Shown here in pieces: positions 1 to 11,103 of a stretch of 64,000 bases of DNA. Location of the stretch: NCBI GenBank assembly GCA_019428905.1, contig JAHYJN010000012.1:1-64000 (forward strand), given 5' to 3'. Every line of letters starts with the position of its first letter. Within the stretch, counting starts at the first letter, position 1. The notes under the pieces are model-generated. The model was not told the origin of the DNA, did not search any database, and saw nothing but the letters and a program-made list of their open reading frames with translations. The stretch comes from Candidatus Brevefilum sp. Lineage in GTDB: Bacteria; Chloroflexota; Anaerolineae; Anaerolineales; Anaerolineaceae. The position numbers and the translations under genes are program-made.

Positions 1-588
<588 letters not shown>

Positions 589-845
589 TGATGCGGAGAA
601 ATCGATGCTTTTTCAATTGTGCATCATTTTTCTTGCATACACTTGCTATTAATTATTAATTTGAAATCTTATTCAGATTTCGGCCTACAATTTGATGTCA
701 TTGACTATTCAATTGGTAAAGTACGGGTTGGCTTTCGCCAACTTGCCGGTTGACCGGCGATGGTTGTTGTCAACTGACGTTCTTTTATTAGCAACAACCA
801 TCTCATTTCAACCTGTATGCTGCCTGGGTTATGAAGCCCAGCATA

Positions 846-918
846 TGGAGATGATGGGACTCGAACCCACGACCTCCGCCTTGCAAAGGCGGCGCTCTCC
901 CAACTAAGCTACATCCCC
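846..918 (-). tRNA. tRNA-Ala (anticodon TGC)
   Basis: The reverse complement folds as a 73-nt cloverleaf. The acceptor stem GGGGATG pairs with CATCTCC (one G-U), the anticodon loop is TTTGCAA with anticodon TGC, and the T-loop is GGTTCGAGTC. The encoded 3' end is A, without CCA. It sits in the 16S-23S spacer downstream of tRNA-Ile, the classic arrangement, and would be processed from the rRNA precursor. Confidence 0.97.
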
Positions 919-948
919 AGCCGGATGTACCCTGCCTTTCGGGCACAG

Positions 949-1022
949 TGGGCCATTCTGGACTCGAACCAGAGACCTCGCCCTTATCAGAGGCGCGCTC
1001 TAACCAGCTGAGCTAATAGCCC
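949..1022 (-). tRNA. tRNA-Ile (anticodon GAT)
   Basis: The reverse complement gives a 74-nt cloverleaf with acceptor stem GGGCTAT pairing with ATGGCCC, anticodon loop CTGATAA (anticodon GAT) and a standard T-arm. It lies in the 16S-23S spacer, 30 bp before tRNA-Ala in transcription order. CCA is not encoded. Confidence 0.97.
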
Positions 1023-1040
1023 GAGATAGACCAGCCTCAA

Positions 1041-1061
1041 CAGCTGAAGAGTGACAGGAAG
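1041..1061 (-). other. 3' arm of the 16S precursor processing stem
   Basis: This 21-base segment downstream of 16S is complementary to 2769-2789 in the 16S leader, with only two non-Watson-Crick positions (one U-G, one A-C). In bacterial rRNA precursors the two flanks of 16S pair to form a long helix that RNase III cuts. The position, length and pairing fit that role, which is inferred. Confidence 0.75.
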
Positions 1062-1161
1062 GGTTAAACCTACGTTCAATGCATGCCTCTGCACCGCTGT
1101 AGAGGCACCTTTGTTCTGGAGTGACGTCCACACCCGTAGGCATGTCCGTTTGTTCTCCATT

Positions 1162-2680
<1,519 letters not shown>

Positions 2681-2768
2681 ATTTTATCACCTAAAAAGGT
2701 GTTTGGTTCTTTGTTAGCGGAAATGTTAGATCTGATTCGATCTTACTTTAATTGACGAGGTTTGTCAT

Positions 2769-2789
2769 CTTCCTATCACTCTTCAGTTG
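2769..2789 (-). other. 5' arm of the 16S precursor processing stem
   Basis: This leader segment, about 90 bases upstream of mature 16S, pairs with 1041-1061 across the whole 16S gene. The helix would be 21 bp, the expected substrate of RNase III in 16S maturation. Confidence 0.75.
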
Positions 2790-2819
2790 TTAAGGTTCTA
2801 TCTCTCACACGAGAGCATG

Positions 2820-2848
2820 ATTCTACTCAGCTCGCTCTTCTTTGTCAA
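2820..2848 (-). promoter_or_regulatory. rRNA promoter P3 (nearest to 16S)
   Basis: On the minus strand TTGACA (2843-2848) is followed after 17 bp by TAGAAT (2820-2825): a perfect -35 and a five-of-six -10 for the housekeeping sigma factor. It is the third of three similar promoters in tandem ahead of 16S. Confidence 0.75.
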
Positions 2849-3024
2849 GGCTTTTTTTGTTTTTCCAGACAAAAGCGCCGATGCTATCTCGCCAACACCG
2901 GCCGCCTCATTTAGCTGCGAAACTATAACGTGCTGAGTTTTGTGCTCACGTTCTGCGTCTTCAGTTGTGAAGGATCTGCCCTTTCGGGCAAGATCGTGCA
3001 AGCCACTTTTTGAAGTGGAGTATT

Positions 3025-3053
3025 ATCTTACTACACGACCAATCCTTTGTCAA
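3025..3053 (-). promoter_or_regulatory. rRNA promoter P2
   Basis: On the minus strand TTGACA (3048-3053) is followed after 17 bp by TAAGAT (3025-3030). The -35 is perfect and the -10 matches four of six. It lies midway between the two other candidates and faces 16S. Confidence 0.6.
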
Positions 3054-3176
3054 GGGAATTTCCCATCAGATTTTTATCAATCTTTTGACAAAACTTTCCT
3101 CAGACGCATGTGGATTTTCACTTTTTAAGGATCTGCTCAACCAGGATTTTGTTCCTGATCGAACGCACGAGGGATG

Positions 3177-3204
3177 ATTATACCGACTCTTATTGGTATG
3201 TCAA
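3177..3204 (-). promoter_or_regulatory. rRNA promoter P1 (both hexamers perfect)
   Basis: On the minus strand TTGACA (3199-3204), 16 bp, TATAAT (3177-3182): both hexamers match the sigma-70-type consensus exactly. It is the most upstream of the three tandem promoters. The stretch from here to 16S (2690-3176) holds no credible gene and is the rRNA leader and promoter region. Confidence 0.82.
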
Positions 3205-3300
3205 GGGATTATCTCAAACTCAACCTTAAAATATGTCATACCTGCTCAGGCAAGATTGCTACTGAAGGGCGCATTCACACAATCAGTCCTTACAACCTAT

Positions 3301-4092
3301 CTACGAATCCGCCAGCCCTTCACCAAACCGATGCTCTTCCATCCAGGCTTGCAAGGAGCGGCTGGTCAGATCCAGCTGGATCGGCGTAATGGAGACATAG
3401 CCCGCAGAAAGCGCCCCATAATCTGTGCCGGGTTCTTCTACCCCAGTAGGCGCTTCCCCACCAATCCAGTAGTACGGCTTGCCGCGTGGATCCAAACGCC
3501 GTACCAGTTCATCCCGGTAGATGCGCAGGCCCTGGCGGGTGATGCGGAAACCCTTCATTTCAGCCAGCGGCCCATAGGGCACATTGATGTTCAAAATCGC
3601 ATCTCCAGGTAGGTCAGCTTGTTGACTGAGCCATTGGATAACGCTTTGTGCTGCCTCAGCTGCCCCCTCATAATCAACTGCTCCGATTAAACCTTCTGGC
3701 TTATCGATCGAGACTGCTATCCCGGGAATACCCCAAATTGCAGCTTCCATGGCAGCAGTAACGGTACCGGAATACGTAACATCATGCCCGATATTGGCGT
3801 TGGGGTTGATCCCCGATACCACCATATCGATCTTGTCTGGGATAAACCCCAATTGAGCCAAGGCCACACAATCGGAAGGCGCCCCATCCGTCGCCCAGGC
3901 AGACGACCCATCCGCCAGCTCAGTTTCGGTCACCCGTAACGGTCGGTGGAGCGTTTTGACATGCCCCGACGCGGACCAGTTCCGGTTGGGCGCTAAAATT
4001 GTGACCTTTTCAGCGATTTGACGGACGGCTTTGGTCAATGCCAGTAAACCCGGCGCATGGACGCCATCATCATTGGTTACTAAAATATGCAT
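3301..4092 (-). CDS. surE: 5'/3'-nucleotidase SurE
   Basis: Nucleoside 5'-monophosphate phosphatase, cytoplasmic and metal-dependent, linked in many bacteria to nucleotide salvage and stationary-phase survival. The 263-residue product has the family length. It opens with the metal-binding TNDDG motif (residues 6-10), then N-W-S-ASG near 38-43, SGIN near 93 and DVTYSGTV. It starts at ATG after AGAGGATAG, a usable ribosome binding site. It lies just downstream of secA on the same strand, about 100 bp away, so the two may be cotranscribed. Nothing unusual is seen in the catalytic core. Confidence 0.95.
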   Translation of the reverse strand: MHILVTNDDGVHAPGLLALTKAVRQIAEKVTILAPNRNWSASGHVKTLHRPLRVTETELADGSSAWATDGAPSDCVALAQLGFIPDKIDMVVSGINPNANIGHDVTYSGTVTAAMEAAIWGIPGIAVSIDKPEGLIGAVDYEGAAEAAQSVIQWLSQQADLPGDAILNINVPYGPLAEMKGFRITRQGLRIYRDELVRRLDPRGKPYYWIGGEAPTGVEEPGTDYGALSAGYVSITPIQLDLTSRSLQAWMEEHRFGEGLADS

Positions 4093-4196
4093 CTATCCTC
4101 TTTTTCTATAATCGTTTAAACTGCCCAGGCAGTTCTACAGCTGAAGGGTGGAGGACCCCATTCCCTCGCAACCTGAGAAGAAACCATTGTTATAAA

Positions 4197-7100
4197 CTAA
4201 TGTCTTTTTCGGCTCTTCTTTTTGTGGCGCTTGCTCGACGACGCTGAAGACGCCTGTGATTCTTGTGCTTCCTGCTCCTGCGGCGATTCCTGGGCTTTTT
4301 TCAGGTCCTCGCTGCTCACCAGGCGGGCACGGAACATCTGTGAGATCACCCCGGCGCGAATATCCGAAAGCAGACCCGAGAACATGGTTGTCGCCTGGCT
4401 CTTGTATTCCACCAGGGGATCACGCTGGCCGTAAGCCTCCATTCGGACCGAAACGCGTAGCGCTTCAACCTTGGTCAGGTACTCCACCCACAGCTCTGAG
4501 ATCTTCGACAGCAGCAGCTGCCGGTATAAGCGGTTTTGGGCGAAGCCGCCTAAGATTTCAACCACCTGGTCATGTTCAGCGGGCGGTAACTGGTCCAATG
4601 CTGTGGTCTTAATCCGGTCATAGCCCGCTTCACCCATCTGGGCGGTAATGCGTGCCTGCCATTCCTGCGTCAGGTTGCCCAGGGTTTGCCCGGCATTGTG
4701 CAGTCGATTCAGTTCAGCCTGCCCCCAAACGATCCGCAGTTTATCCTGCGCGGCCTCCAAATGGCGCAACACCTCAGCTTGGACCACATCCGCCGGTTGA
4801 CCTGCCAGCAGCTGGGCAGCCAGGAAGATATAAGTCAGCCTGACCACCCCCTTCATCTTGCGCTGGTGGGTGCGCTCATCGAATGTGATCACCCGGCCCT
4901 GGGTCACCAGCATCAGCACCCGCATCAGCGCTTCAGGCGCCTCCAGTGCGGCCGCCAGCAGTTCCTGGTTCGCCTCCAAATCCCGGCTGATCTCACCTGC
5001 TTCGCCCAACACATGCTCTTCACGCCTGTGCAGGGTGTCCTCCACGCGATCGATCAACAGCGACTGGACGTGACCCCAGGATTCTTCAGCCAGGTCTGCA
5101 GCTTTCAAATTCCAATTATCCGTAAAACGCCGTTCAAAGGTCAGGATCAAGCGCCGGATGAAGACCTGCATCAGGGTCCCCCGCACCTGGCTCGCAACCG
5201 CGTGAATGGCAGCCTTCGATCCCGCTTCTAAACCTTCAAGGACATCATCCGTCAGGCGCAATGGTACCCGCACCATACCAGTCAACTCTTCTCTCAGATT
5301 GCGCGACCCGCCTGATTCTTCGTACCCCAAGCCCTCCACGAAAGTATCCAGGGCTTCCAACCGCTCAGCCAGCTGGTTCTCGAAGCTCATTTGTGCATTG
5401 GCGATCAGGGTCGCCGCCCAGTTCTGCAGATGGTCATGCCAGGCAGCCAGGGCGTCTGCGGCAACCGCCAACAGCTTCGCTTTCAGCGTGTCTTCGGATT
5501 GGGGCTGCCCAATATGCGCCATCATCAACTTCAAGGTGTAGGAGGGATGTGCCACCCCTGATTGATCAATGGGTGGTTGAATGTCCTCGAGATACGCCAA
5601 CAGCTTCCACGGTCCTTCATCATCCTGCAGACCCTCCTGGATGCGGCGTCCGACTTCCGTGCGCAGCATGTCAGTCACATCTTCGCGCAGGTCCTCCTTA
5701 TCAAAGATGCGCTCACGCTGTTCATAAATCCGCACACGCTGTGAGTTGAGCACATCATCATAATCCAGCAGGTGCTCACGCACGTCAAAGTTCGCGCCTT
5801 CAACCCGGGTTTGTGAAGATTCAACCAGCCGGCCAATGATGCCGCTTTCAATCGGCATACCCTCATCAATATTGAGCCGACTGAGCATTGTTTCCACCGA
5901 ACTCCCGCCAAACAAGCGCATCAAGTCATCATCTAAAGACAGGTAAAAACGCGACGAGCCCGGGTCACCCTGGCGGGCAGCGCGCCCGCGCAGCTGGTTG
6001 TCAATCCGCCGGGCTTCATGCCGCTCAGAACCAATCACATGCAGCCCACCCAGCTCGCGCACCCGCTTCATCTCAGACATGTATTTTAAGTAAGCCTGGA
6101 CGTCTTCGGCATAATCGCCATACGCATCCTCCGGTACAGCCTCGAGGGCGCGCAGGCGGTCCTGCATACGCATATTGTAGGGATCCGCCTGGCCGGTTTC
6201 AGCCAGCAGGCGATTGACATTCGTCAGGCATTCTTCGGGCAGCTCACCGCCCAGCTTGATGTCGACACCGCGGCCGGCCATGTTGGTGGCAATCGTCACC
6301 GCGCCAAAGGCGCCCGCATCTGCAATGATCTTGGATTCTTCCGTATGCTTGCGGGCGTTCAACACCTGGTGCTGCACTCCGCCCTTGATGACCGCATCCA
6401 AGCGCGGCCAATCTGAGGGGGTGAGGTTGAACACATCCAGCAGGCGCGCCTGGTTGTCTTCATCCAACGGGCTGAGGGAATTCAGTCCATACTCACGGCC
6501 TAAGCGCCGCAGCTCAGGGCTGCGCAGCTGGTCCAGCGGTGCATACAGCTGATCCAGCTCGGGCGTGGACATCACATCCCGGTTGCGCAGGTTGTTCGCA
6601 TCGATATAAGCGTGCCGGACTAAAAATACCTCCAGCAGGCGGCGTACATTCGCAGCATTCAAGCGTTCTGACAGGCGATCTGAGTTCTCAACAGAAGTCG
6701 TACCGACCAGCTGTGGGCGTCCGATCACATGAAAATTAATGATCTCTTTAACGATCGCCCGCAGTTTGGCTTCTTCCGTCTGGTAAACCACATCCGGGTA
6801 GTCCTTGCGCTTCCAAAACAGGGGGGATTGGTTGTTATCGTCGGGACGATAGTAATAGGTGTACTTATAGCCATAATCATCACGGTCTTCCGCCTCAACT
6901 AGGTCCGGCACCTCCCCCATGGCCCGGTATTCCAGGTTGGTGGGGATCGGCAGCACTTCCAGCGAGTAGATCTTATCGAATTCTTCCGCTTCCGTCAGGG
7001 CGGTACCGGTCATGCCGGCCAACTTCTCGTACATGCGGAAATAATTCTGGATCGTAATGGTGGCATAGGTCACATTTTCAGCTTCGACCTTAACACCCTC

Positions 7101-8219
7101 TTTGGCTTCCACCGCCTGGTGTAGGCCATCTGACCAGCGGCGTCCAGGCATCAAGCGCCCGGTGAACTCATCGACAATGATCACTTCCTTGTTTTGGACG
7201 ATATATTCCTTATTCAGGTGGAACAGGAACTCCGCCCGCAGCGCTTGCTCTAAGAAACCAAGCAAACGCGCTTGCTCCGGGGTGATATCCTCCGGGCGCT
7301 CAGGGTCGCTCAGGGGCATCCCCAGCAGCTCTTCAACATGCGCCAGGCCAATCTCAGACAATGTGACGGTGCGGTCCTTCTCGCTGATCTCGTAATCTTC
7401 GGGCAGCAGCTGCCGCACGATCTGCGCCATGCGGATGTACCATTCCGAATCTTCATGGGAAGGCCCCGAGATGATCAGCGGCGTGCGTGCTTCATCGATC
7501 AGGATGTTATCGACTTCATCGATGATCGCATAATAGTGGCTCCGCTGTACCCGGGCTTCCTTGCTGTTCGCCAGATTATCGCGCAGGTAATCAAAGCCGA
7601 ATTCGTTGTTCGTGCCGTAGGTGATATCCGCCCGGTAAGCCTGGTTCCGCGGGACCATTTTTAGCTGGTCTTGCTCCTCAATCGGCGAACGCTGGTCAGG
7701 GTCATACAAGAAGGCCATCCGACCGTTTTCAGTGCGGGCAGCCATCTGGAGGATGCCCACGGAAAGACCGAGGAAGCGGTAGATGGTCCCCATCCAGCGA
7801 CCGTCCCGGCGCGCCAAATAGTCATTGACCGTCACTAGGTGCGCGCCGCGTCCGGCCAGCGCGTTCAGGTACAGGGGCAGGGTGGCAGCCAGGGTTTTTC
7901 CCTCACCGGTGCGCATCTCCGCTATTTCGCCGCGATGCAAGGTAATGCCGGTAATTAACTGCACATCATAATGGCGCTGACCCAAGGTGCGTTTGCTGGT
8001 TTCGCGCACCGTGGCGAAAGCCTCTACCAACAGGTCATCCAGGGTCTCGCCAGCGGCCAACCGCGTCTTGAATTCCTGGGTTTTAGCAGCCAGGGCTTCG
8101 TCAGGATATGCCTGGTATTCGGGCTCCAGGGCATTGATCTGGTCGACAATTTCTTTCAAAGAGTCAATTTTGCGTTGATGGGGGTCCCCACCAAACACTT
8201 GGGCAAGCTTTTTAAACAT
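4197..8219 (-). CDS. secA: Preprotein translocase ATPase SecA, extended form
   Basis: ATP-driven motor that pushes unfolded preproteins through SecYEG. The chosen start ATG (MFKKLAQV) at 8219 has AGGTGA upstream; an in-frame GTG four codons earlier is less likely. Counting from that GTG, Walker A is MRTGEGKT (106-113), the DEAD-type box IIDEVDNILIDEA is near 236-249, and QLRGRAARQGDPG is near 746. At about 1340 residues it is far longer than E. coli SecA (901). Two expansions explain this: roughly 90-100 residues in the second nucleotide-binding domain (about 528-620, just before HQVLNAR), and about 340 residues of helix-rich sequence in the helical scaffold and wing region (about 880-1225). 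The C-terminus lacks the CxCxSG..CC/H zinc motif used for SecB binding and ends in a Ser/Lys/Arg-rich tail. Confidence 0.96.
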   Translation of the reverse strand: MFKKLAQVFGGDPHQRKIDSLKEIVDQINALEPEYQAYPDEALAAKTQEFKTRLAAGETLDDLLVEAFATVRETSKRTLGQRHYDVQLITGITLHRGEIAEMRTGEGKTLAATLPLYLNALAGRGAHLVTVNDYLARRDGRWMGTIYRFLGLSVGILQMAARTENGRMAFLYDPDQRSPIEEQDQLKMVPRNQAYRADITYGTNNEFGFDYLRDNLANSKEARVQRSHYYAIIDEVDNILIDEARTPLIISGPSHEDSEWYIRMAQIVRQLLPEDYEISEKDRTVTLSEIGLAHVEELLGMPLSDPERPEDITPEQARLLGFLEQALRAEFLFHLNKEYIVQNKEVIIVDEFTGRLMPGRRWSDGLHQAVEAKEGVKVEAENVTYATITIQNYFRMYEKLAGMTGTALTEAEEFDKIYSLEVLPIPTNLEYRAMGEVPDLVEAEDRDDYGYKYTYYYRPDDNNQSPLFWKRKDYPDVVYQTEEAKLRAIVKEIINFHVIGRPQLVGTTSVENSDRLSERLNAANVRRLLEVFLVRHAYIDANNLRNRDVMSTPELDQLYAPLDQLRSPELRRLGREYGLNSLSPLDEDNQARLLDVFNLTPSDWPRLDAVIKGGVQHQVLNARKHTEESKIIADAGAFGAVTIATNMAGRGVDIKLGGELPEECLTNVNRLLAETGQADPYNMRMQDRLRALEAVPEDAYGDYAEDVQAYLKYMSEMKRVRELGGLHVIGSERHEARRIDNQLRGRAARQGDPGSSRFYLSLDDDLMRLFGGSSVETMLSRLNIDEGMPIESGIIGRLVESSQTRVEGANFDVREHLLDYDDVLNSQRVRIYEQRERIFDKEDLREDVTDMLRTEVGRRIQEGLQDDEGPWKLLAYLEDIQPPIDQSGVAHPSYTLKLMMAHIGQPQSEDTLKAKLLAVAADALAAWHDHLQNWAATLIANAQMSFENQLAERLEALDTFVEGLGYEESGGSRNLREELTGMVRVPLRLTDDVLEGLEAGSKAAIHAVASQVRGTLMQVFIRRLILTFERRFTDNWNLKAADLAEESWGHVQSLLIDRVEDTLHRREEHVLGEAGEISRDLEANQELLAAALEAPEALMRVLMLVTQGRVITFDERTHQRKMKGVVRLTYIFLAAQLLAGQPADVVQAEVLRHLEAAQDKLRIVWGQAELNRLHNAGQTLGNLTQEWQARITAQMGEAGYDRIKTTALDQLPPAEHDQVVEILGGFAQNRLYRQLLLSKISELWVEYLTKVEALRVSVRMEAYGQRDPLVEYKSQATTMFSGLLSDIRAGVISQMFRARLVSSEDLKKAQESPQEQEAQESQASSASSSKRHKKKSRKRH

Positions 8220-8338
8220 AACTGATTTCACCTAAATAAAAGATTTTCATACGTCTATTCGCAAATTTTCATTATAGCACACGGCACAAATAGCCCAAAA
8301 CTTTGGATCGTTCTTATCCATCGTTAACCATCCTCGGG

Positions 8339-8344
8339 TAAAAT
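8339..8344 (+). promoter_or_regulatory. -10 box of the gluzincin gene (leaderless candidate)
   Basis: TAAAAT ends seven bases before the ATG at 8352 and there is no Shine-Dalgarno-like sequence. This spacing would put the transcription start at or next to the start codon. Confidence 0.45.
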
Positions 8345-8351
8345 GCAACTC

Positions 8352-9821
8352 ATGGTCACACACGCCTTGATCTTGATCCTGACAGCCTTGTCCTTGGTCC
8401 TGTCACCAGGTTCAGCGACTTTTAGCCAAACGCCACAAACCACCCGGCCGGCGGATTTTCACGTCGATTTTTTCCCTGTGGCGCCTTACCACATCGGTGA
8501 TGTCCTCAGCGCCCGGGTGACTTATACCGGCCTGGCTGAGATCGGCGGGGTCGAGATCGACCTCGCCCTGGTGGACCGACCCGACCAGGTTTTGGGGACC
8601 ACAACCTTCTCAAGTTACAACCGCCAGGCTGTCTTTTACTGGTTTTTCGACACACACGAAACCAAACCGGGCTTTTTGGATTTTCGTTTTAGCCTGCCTG
8701 CCAGAGGTATCAGCTGGACTCAGGGGGTTCACCTCCTCCCGGATTCCGGGAGCCGAGATACCGCCTGGGCTGTATCCCACAGCCAGTGCTGCACCCTGCA
8801 CTACCTGACCGGGACGGATGCCGAAGCGGACCTGGAACAAATCACCGAAACGGTGGAGGAAAGAAGCGCCATCGCCCTATCACAATTCGCCGCTGCCGGT
8901 GTTTTTGATGAAAGCCCACTGACCGACCCGCTTTCCATCGTACTGATCCCGGTCGTGGTTGGCCATGGCGGGTTTGCTACCCATGAAGCCGTGCTGACCT
9001 ATGCCGAGGATAATTGGACCGGGATCGAGTTTGGCATCCTGGCACATCACGAAATGGTGCACGTGATTGACCGGCTGGTCAACACCGAAGGCCCCCGACC
9101 CGCAATCTTCGTGGAAGGCCTGGCGGTGTACCTCTCCGGCGGTCACTACCGGGAAGGCGACCCCCTGCAGCGTGCCGCTGCCTTGCTAGCCCTGGATATG
9201 TACCTGCCCCTGAGCCAGATCGTGAATAATTTCTATGCTGCCCAGCACGAGATTGGCTACATGCAAGCCGCAGCCCTGGTTGCCTACCTGGATCAGCTGT
9301 GGGGTTGGGAAACCTTCATCAATTTCTACTTTAACCTGCCAGAAGGTCCCAGCGACGCCGAAATCATATCCACCGCTCTCGCAGCTCGCTTTGGACTGGA
9401 CCTGGCCGTCTTGGAGCAAGATTTCATCACCTATCTGGAGGCGCTTGAACCCGACCCGGCGGTAGAAGCCGATGTGCGTCTGACGGTCGAAGCCTACGAT
9501 ATGCTTCGGCACTACCAAACCCTCCTGATCCCCAGCGCCCATTTCCGCACTGCCTGGTGGCCGCCCCTCAGCGCGATGCGTGAGGGGAGCATCGTCGGCG
9601 ATTATGGCTATCGCGAAAAAGCCCCGTTAAATGTGATCATTGAGCACATTTTTATCGAGGTCCACGCGGCCTTTGCAGCAAAGGACTATCAGGGACTGGA
9701 ATCCGCCCTGGGCAGGATCAACACCATCCTGGGAGAGATCGAAAACAAAGACGCCAACCGCTCACATTACGCCATCGGTTGGCCAATCAAAAGAAACCCG
9801 GTTCCACACAACCGGCCTTGA
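8352..9821 (+). CDS. Secreted gluzincin-like metallopeptidase (peptidase MA-like)
   Basis: Predicted exported zinc peptidase of about 489 residues. The N-terminus is a signal peptide (hydrophobic run of about 18 residues ending near SATFS). A zinc site HEMVH lies at about residues 233-237, and a third ligand glutamate in FVEGLAVYL follows 18 residues later, the gluzincin spacing. Before it lies a beta-rich domain, after it a helical domain typical of peptidase MA-like proteins. ATG 8352 is preferred over the in-frame ATG 8343 because of the -10 box position. The substrate is unknown. It is transcribed convergently with the FHA gene. Confidence 0.78.
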   Translation: MVTHALILILTALSLVLSPGSATFSQTPQTTRPADFHVDFFPVAPYHIGDVLSARVTYTGLAEIGGVEIDLALVDRPDQVLGTTTFSSYNRQAVFYWFFDTHETKPGFLDFRFSLPARGISWTQGVHLLPDSGSRDTAWAVSHSQCCTLHYLTGTDAEADLEQITETVEERSAIALSQFAAAGVFDESPLTDPLSIVLIPVVVGHGGFATHEAVLTYAEDNWTGIEFGILAHHEMVHVIDRLVNTEGPRPAIFVEGLAVYLSGGHYREGDPLQRAAALLALDMYLPLSQIVNNFYAAQHEIGYMQAAALVAYLDQLWGWETFINFYFNLPEGPSDAEIISTALAARFGLDLAVLEQDFITYLEALEPDPAVEADVRLTVEAYDMLRHYQTLLIPSAHFRTAWWPPLSAMREGSIVGDYGYREKAPLNVIIEHIFIEVHAAFAAKDYQGLESALGRINTILGEIENKDANRSHYAIGWPIKRNPVPHNRP

Positions 9822-9921
9822 AAAGGTCATTTATTTGTAGCACAGGCTATACGAAAGCTGCGGGCGCATTTGAAACAATGATTTCCCGCTGATGAGCCCA
9901 TTTACAACCTCGTTAAACCAA

Positions 9922-9951
9922 CAATCCCGGAACGCAGTCCGTCCGGGATTG
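9922..9951. terminator. Inverted repeat between convergent genes
   Basis: CAATCCCGGA and TCCGGGATTG form a 10-bp stem with a loop of about 10 bases. It lies between the ends of the gluzincin gene (+) and the FHA gene (-). There is no strong U tract on either strand, so it is a weak bidirectional terminator candidate. Confidence 0.5.
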
Positions 9952-9972
9952 ATGCACACGAAATAATTGGGG

Positions 9973-10632
9973 TCAGGGCAGCGGGCAGCCTGCCAGCATG
10001 TCAAAGGTGATCGCACACCACCAGGCGGCGGGCATGAAATACAAAGTAACCGCAATCACACACACGATCACCACAATGGCTACGATTAGGACGATCATCC
10101 AGGTTGGCAGACCTTCCCGCTTCGCCTTGCGTCGTTTTTCGGGTCGGATAGCCTCTACCACGTCCTCATCATAGTCCGCCCCGATGGGTTCGGGCTGGTA
10201 ATACGGTGCAGGCTGTGCAGGCGGCTGGTAGGTCTCAGGTTCGTATGGGGGCTGATACGTTGGCGGTGGGTAAACCGGTTCCGGCGCATACTCGACTGGT
10301 GGCGTGACCAGGGTGGCATCTGTGCCCTGGGTGATCTTCTCAAAAAGCATCACCACGCTCTCACCAAAGGTGATCACATCCCCTTTGCGCAGTTGTTGGG
10401 GGGTAGCAATTCGTTCGCCGTTCAGGAAGGTACCGTTGGTCGATCCCAGGTCCTCAATATAGACATTTTCCTCCTGCATGTAAAAGCGTGCATGCCGGCG
10501 CGATACTTCAGGATCACTGATGACGATATCGTTTACCAGGTCACGCCCCAGGCTGGTTTCTTCCTTTAAAGGAAAGGATTTCCCGGGCACGGGTCCTGAA
10601 CGCATCGTGATTTGAAAACTATTGGCGGTCAT
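9973..10632 (-). CDS. FHA-domain membrane protein
   Basis: An N-terminal forkhead-associated domain (about residues 8-100) shows the phosphothreonine-reading motifs GRD near 29, SRRH near 44 and GSTNGTFLNG near 62-71. A Pro/Tyr/Gln-rich linker (about 110-155), a basic stretch and one transmembrane helix (about 178-200) follow, then a short tail with two Cys. FHA domains bind phosphothreonine peptides and usually report to Ser/Thr kinases, but no kinase gene is in this window. The topology suggests a cytoplasmic FHA domain tethered to the membrane. The start ATG has GAGGAGG upstream. Confidence 0.88.
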   Translation of the reverse strand: MTANSFQITMRSGPVPGKSFPLKEETSLGRDLVNDIVISDPEVSRRHARFYMQEENVYIEDLGSTNGTFLNGERIATPQQLRKGDVITFGESVVMLFEKITQGTDATLVTPPVEYAPEPVYPPPTYQPPYEPETYQPPAQPAPYYQPEPIGADYDEDVVEAIRPEKRRKAKREGLPTWMIVLIVAIVVIVCVIAVTLYFMPAAWWCAITFDMLAGCPLP

Positions 10633-10680
10633 CGAACCTCCTCGATCATCATGGATAAGCTCAGAATTTATAACAGTTAA

Positions 10681-10947
10681 TCTACAGTCTTAGTTTAATG
10701 TTTAATTGGGTGGGTGTCAAATGCTTTTGGGGAATTGTCCAATTAAATCATAAAAACCGCTTGCTTTCCTGACCAGTGAGGAAAACAAATGTGTTTAAAC
10801 ACGAAATCGATGCAAACTAGCAAATCCTTACTAACCAGCCGCCAACCCAGCCCTTCTGAGCACTCAGTCCTGATTTTGTTAGCAATATTCTGACAACCCT
10901 TTAACATTTCTCAAACACCATTCTACTATCATTAAAGGGAGAGAAAA
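10681..10947 (+). promoter_or_regulatory. clpB upstream region
   Basis: This AT-rich 270-bp region ahead of clpB has no credible gene. A possible promoter near the end is TTTAAC, 18 bp, TACTAT, just before 10930; both hexamers are only four of six. No CIRCE element (TTAGCACTC-N9-GAGTGCTAA) is present, so HrcA control of this gene is not supported. Confidence 0.3.
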
Positions 10948-11103
10948 ATGAGCATATCCCCCCAATCAATTAATCAATCATCCTGGGGGAATGAAATAAG
11001 TTTGGAGAGACATAATGGATTTAAATCAATACACACAAAAAGCACAACAGGCCATCATCCAGGCCCAAAGCCTGGCTGTGGACCTGAACCACCAGACCAT
11101 TGA
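10948..11103 (+). CDS. Possible 51-codon leader ORF overlapping clpB start
   Basis: ATG at 10948 follows GGGAGAGAAAA, a good ribosome binding site, and the frame stays open to TGA at 11101-11103, running through the clpB ribosome binding site and start in another frame. The first codons span an inverted repeat (CCCCCA / TGGGGG, about 10959-10990). This arrangement could couple translation of the leader to clpB, or be chance. The product resembles nothing I recognise. Confidence 0.3.
   Translation: MSISPQSINQSSWGNEISLERHNGFKSIHTKSTTGHHPGPKPGCGPEPPDH

Noticed and set aside
3193-3612. Plus-strand frame opposite the surE 3' end (139 codons)
   Set aside because: Antisense to a conserved gene, with no recognisable product.
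4256-5541. Several long plus-strand frames opposite secA
   Set aside because: Shadow frames of a GC-rich coding gene; no domains and no ribosome binding sites.
10856-10900. CIRCE element upstream of clpB
   Set aside because: GAGCACTCAG and TTAGCA are near each other but do not form the TTAGCACTC-N9-GAGTGCTAA inverted repeat.
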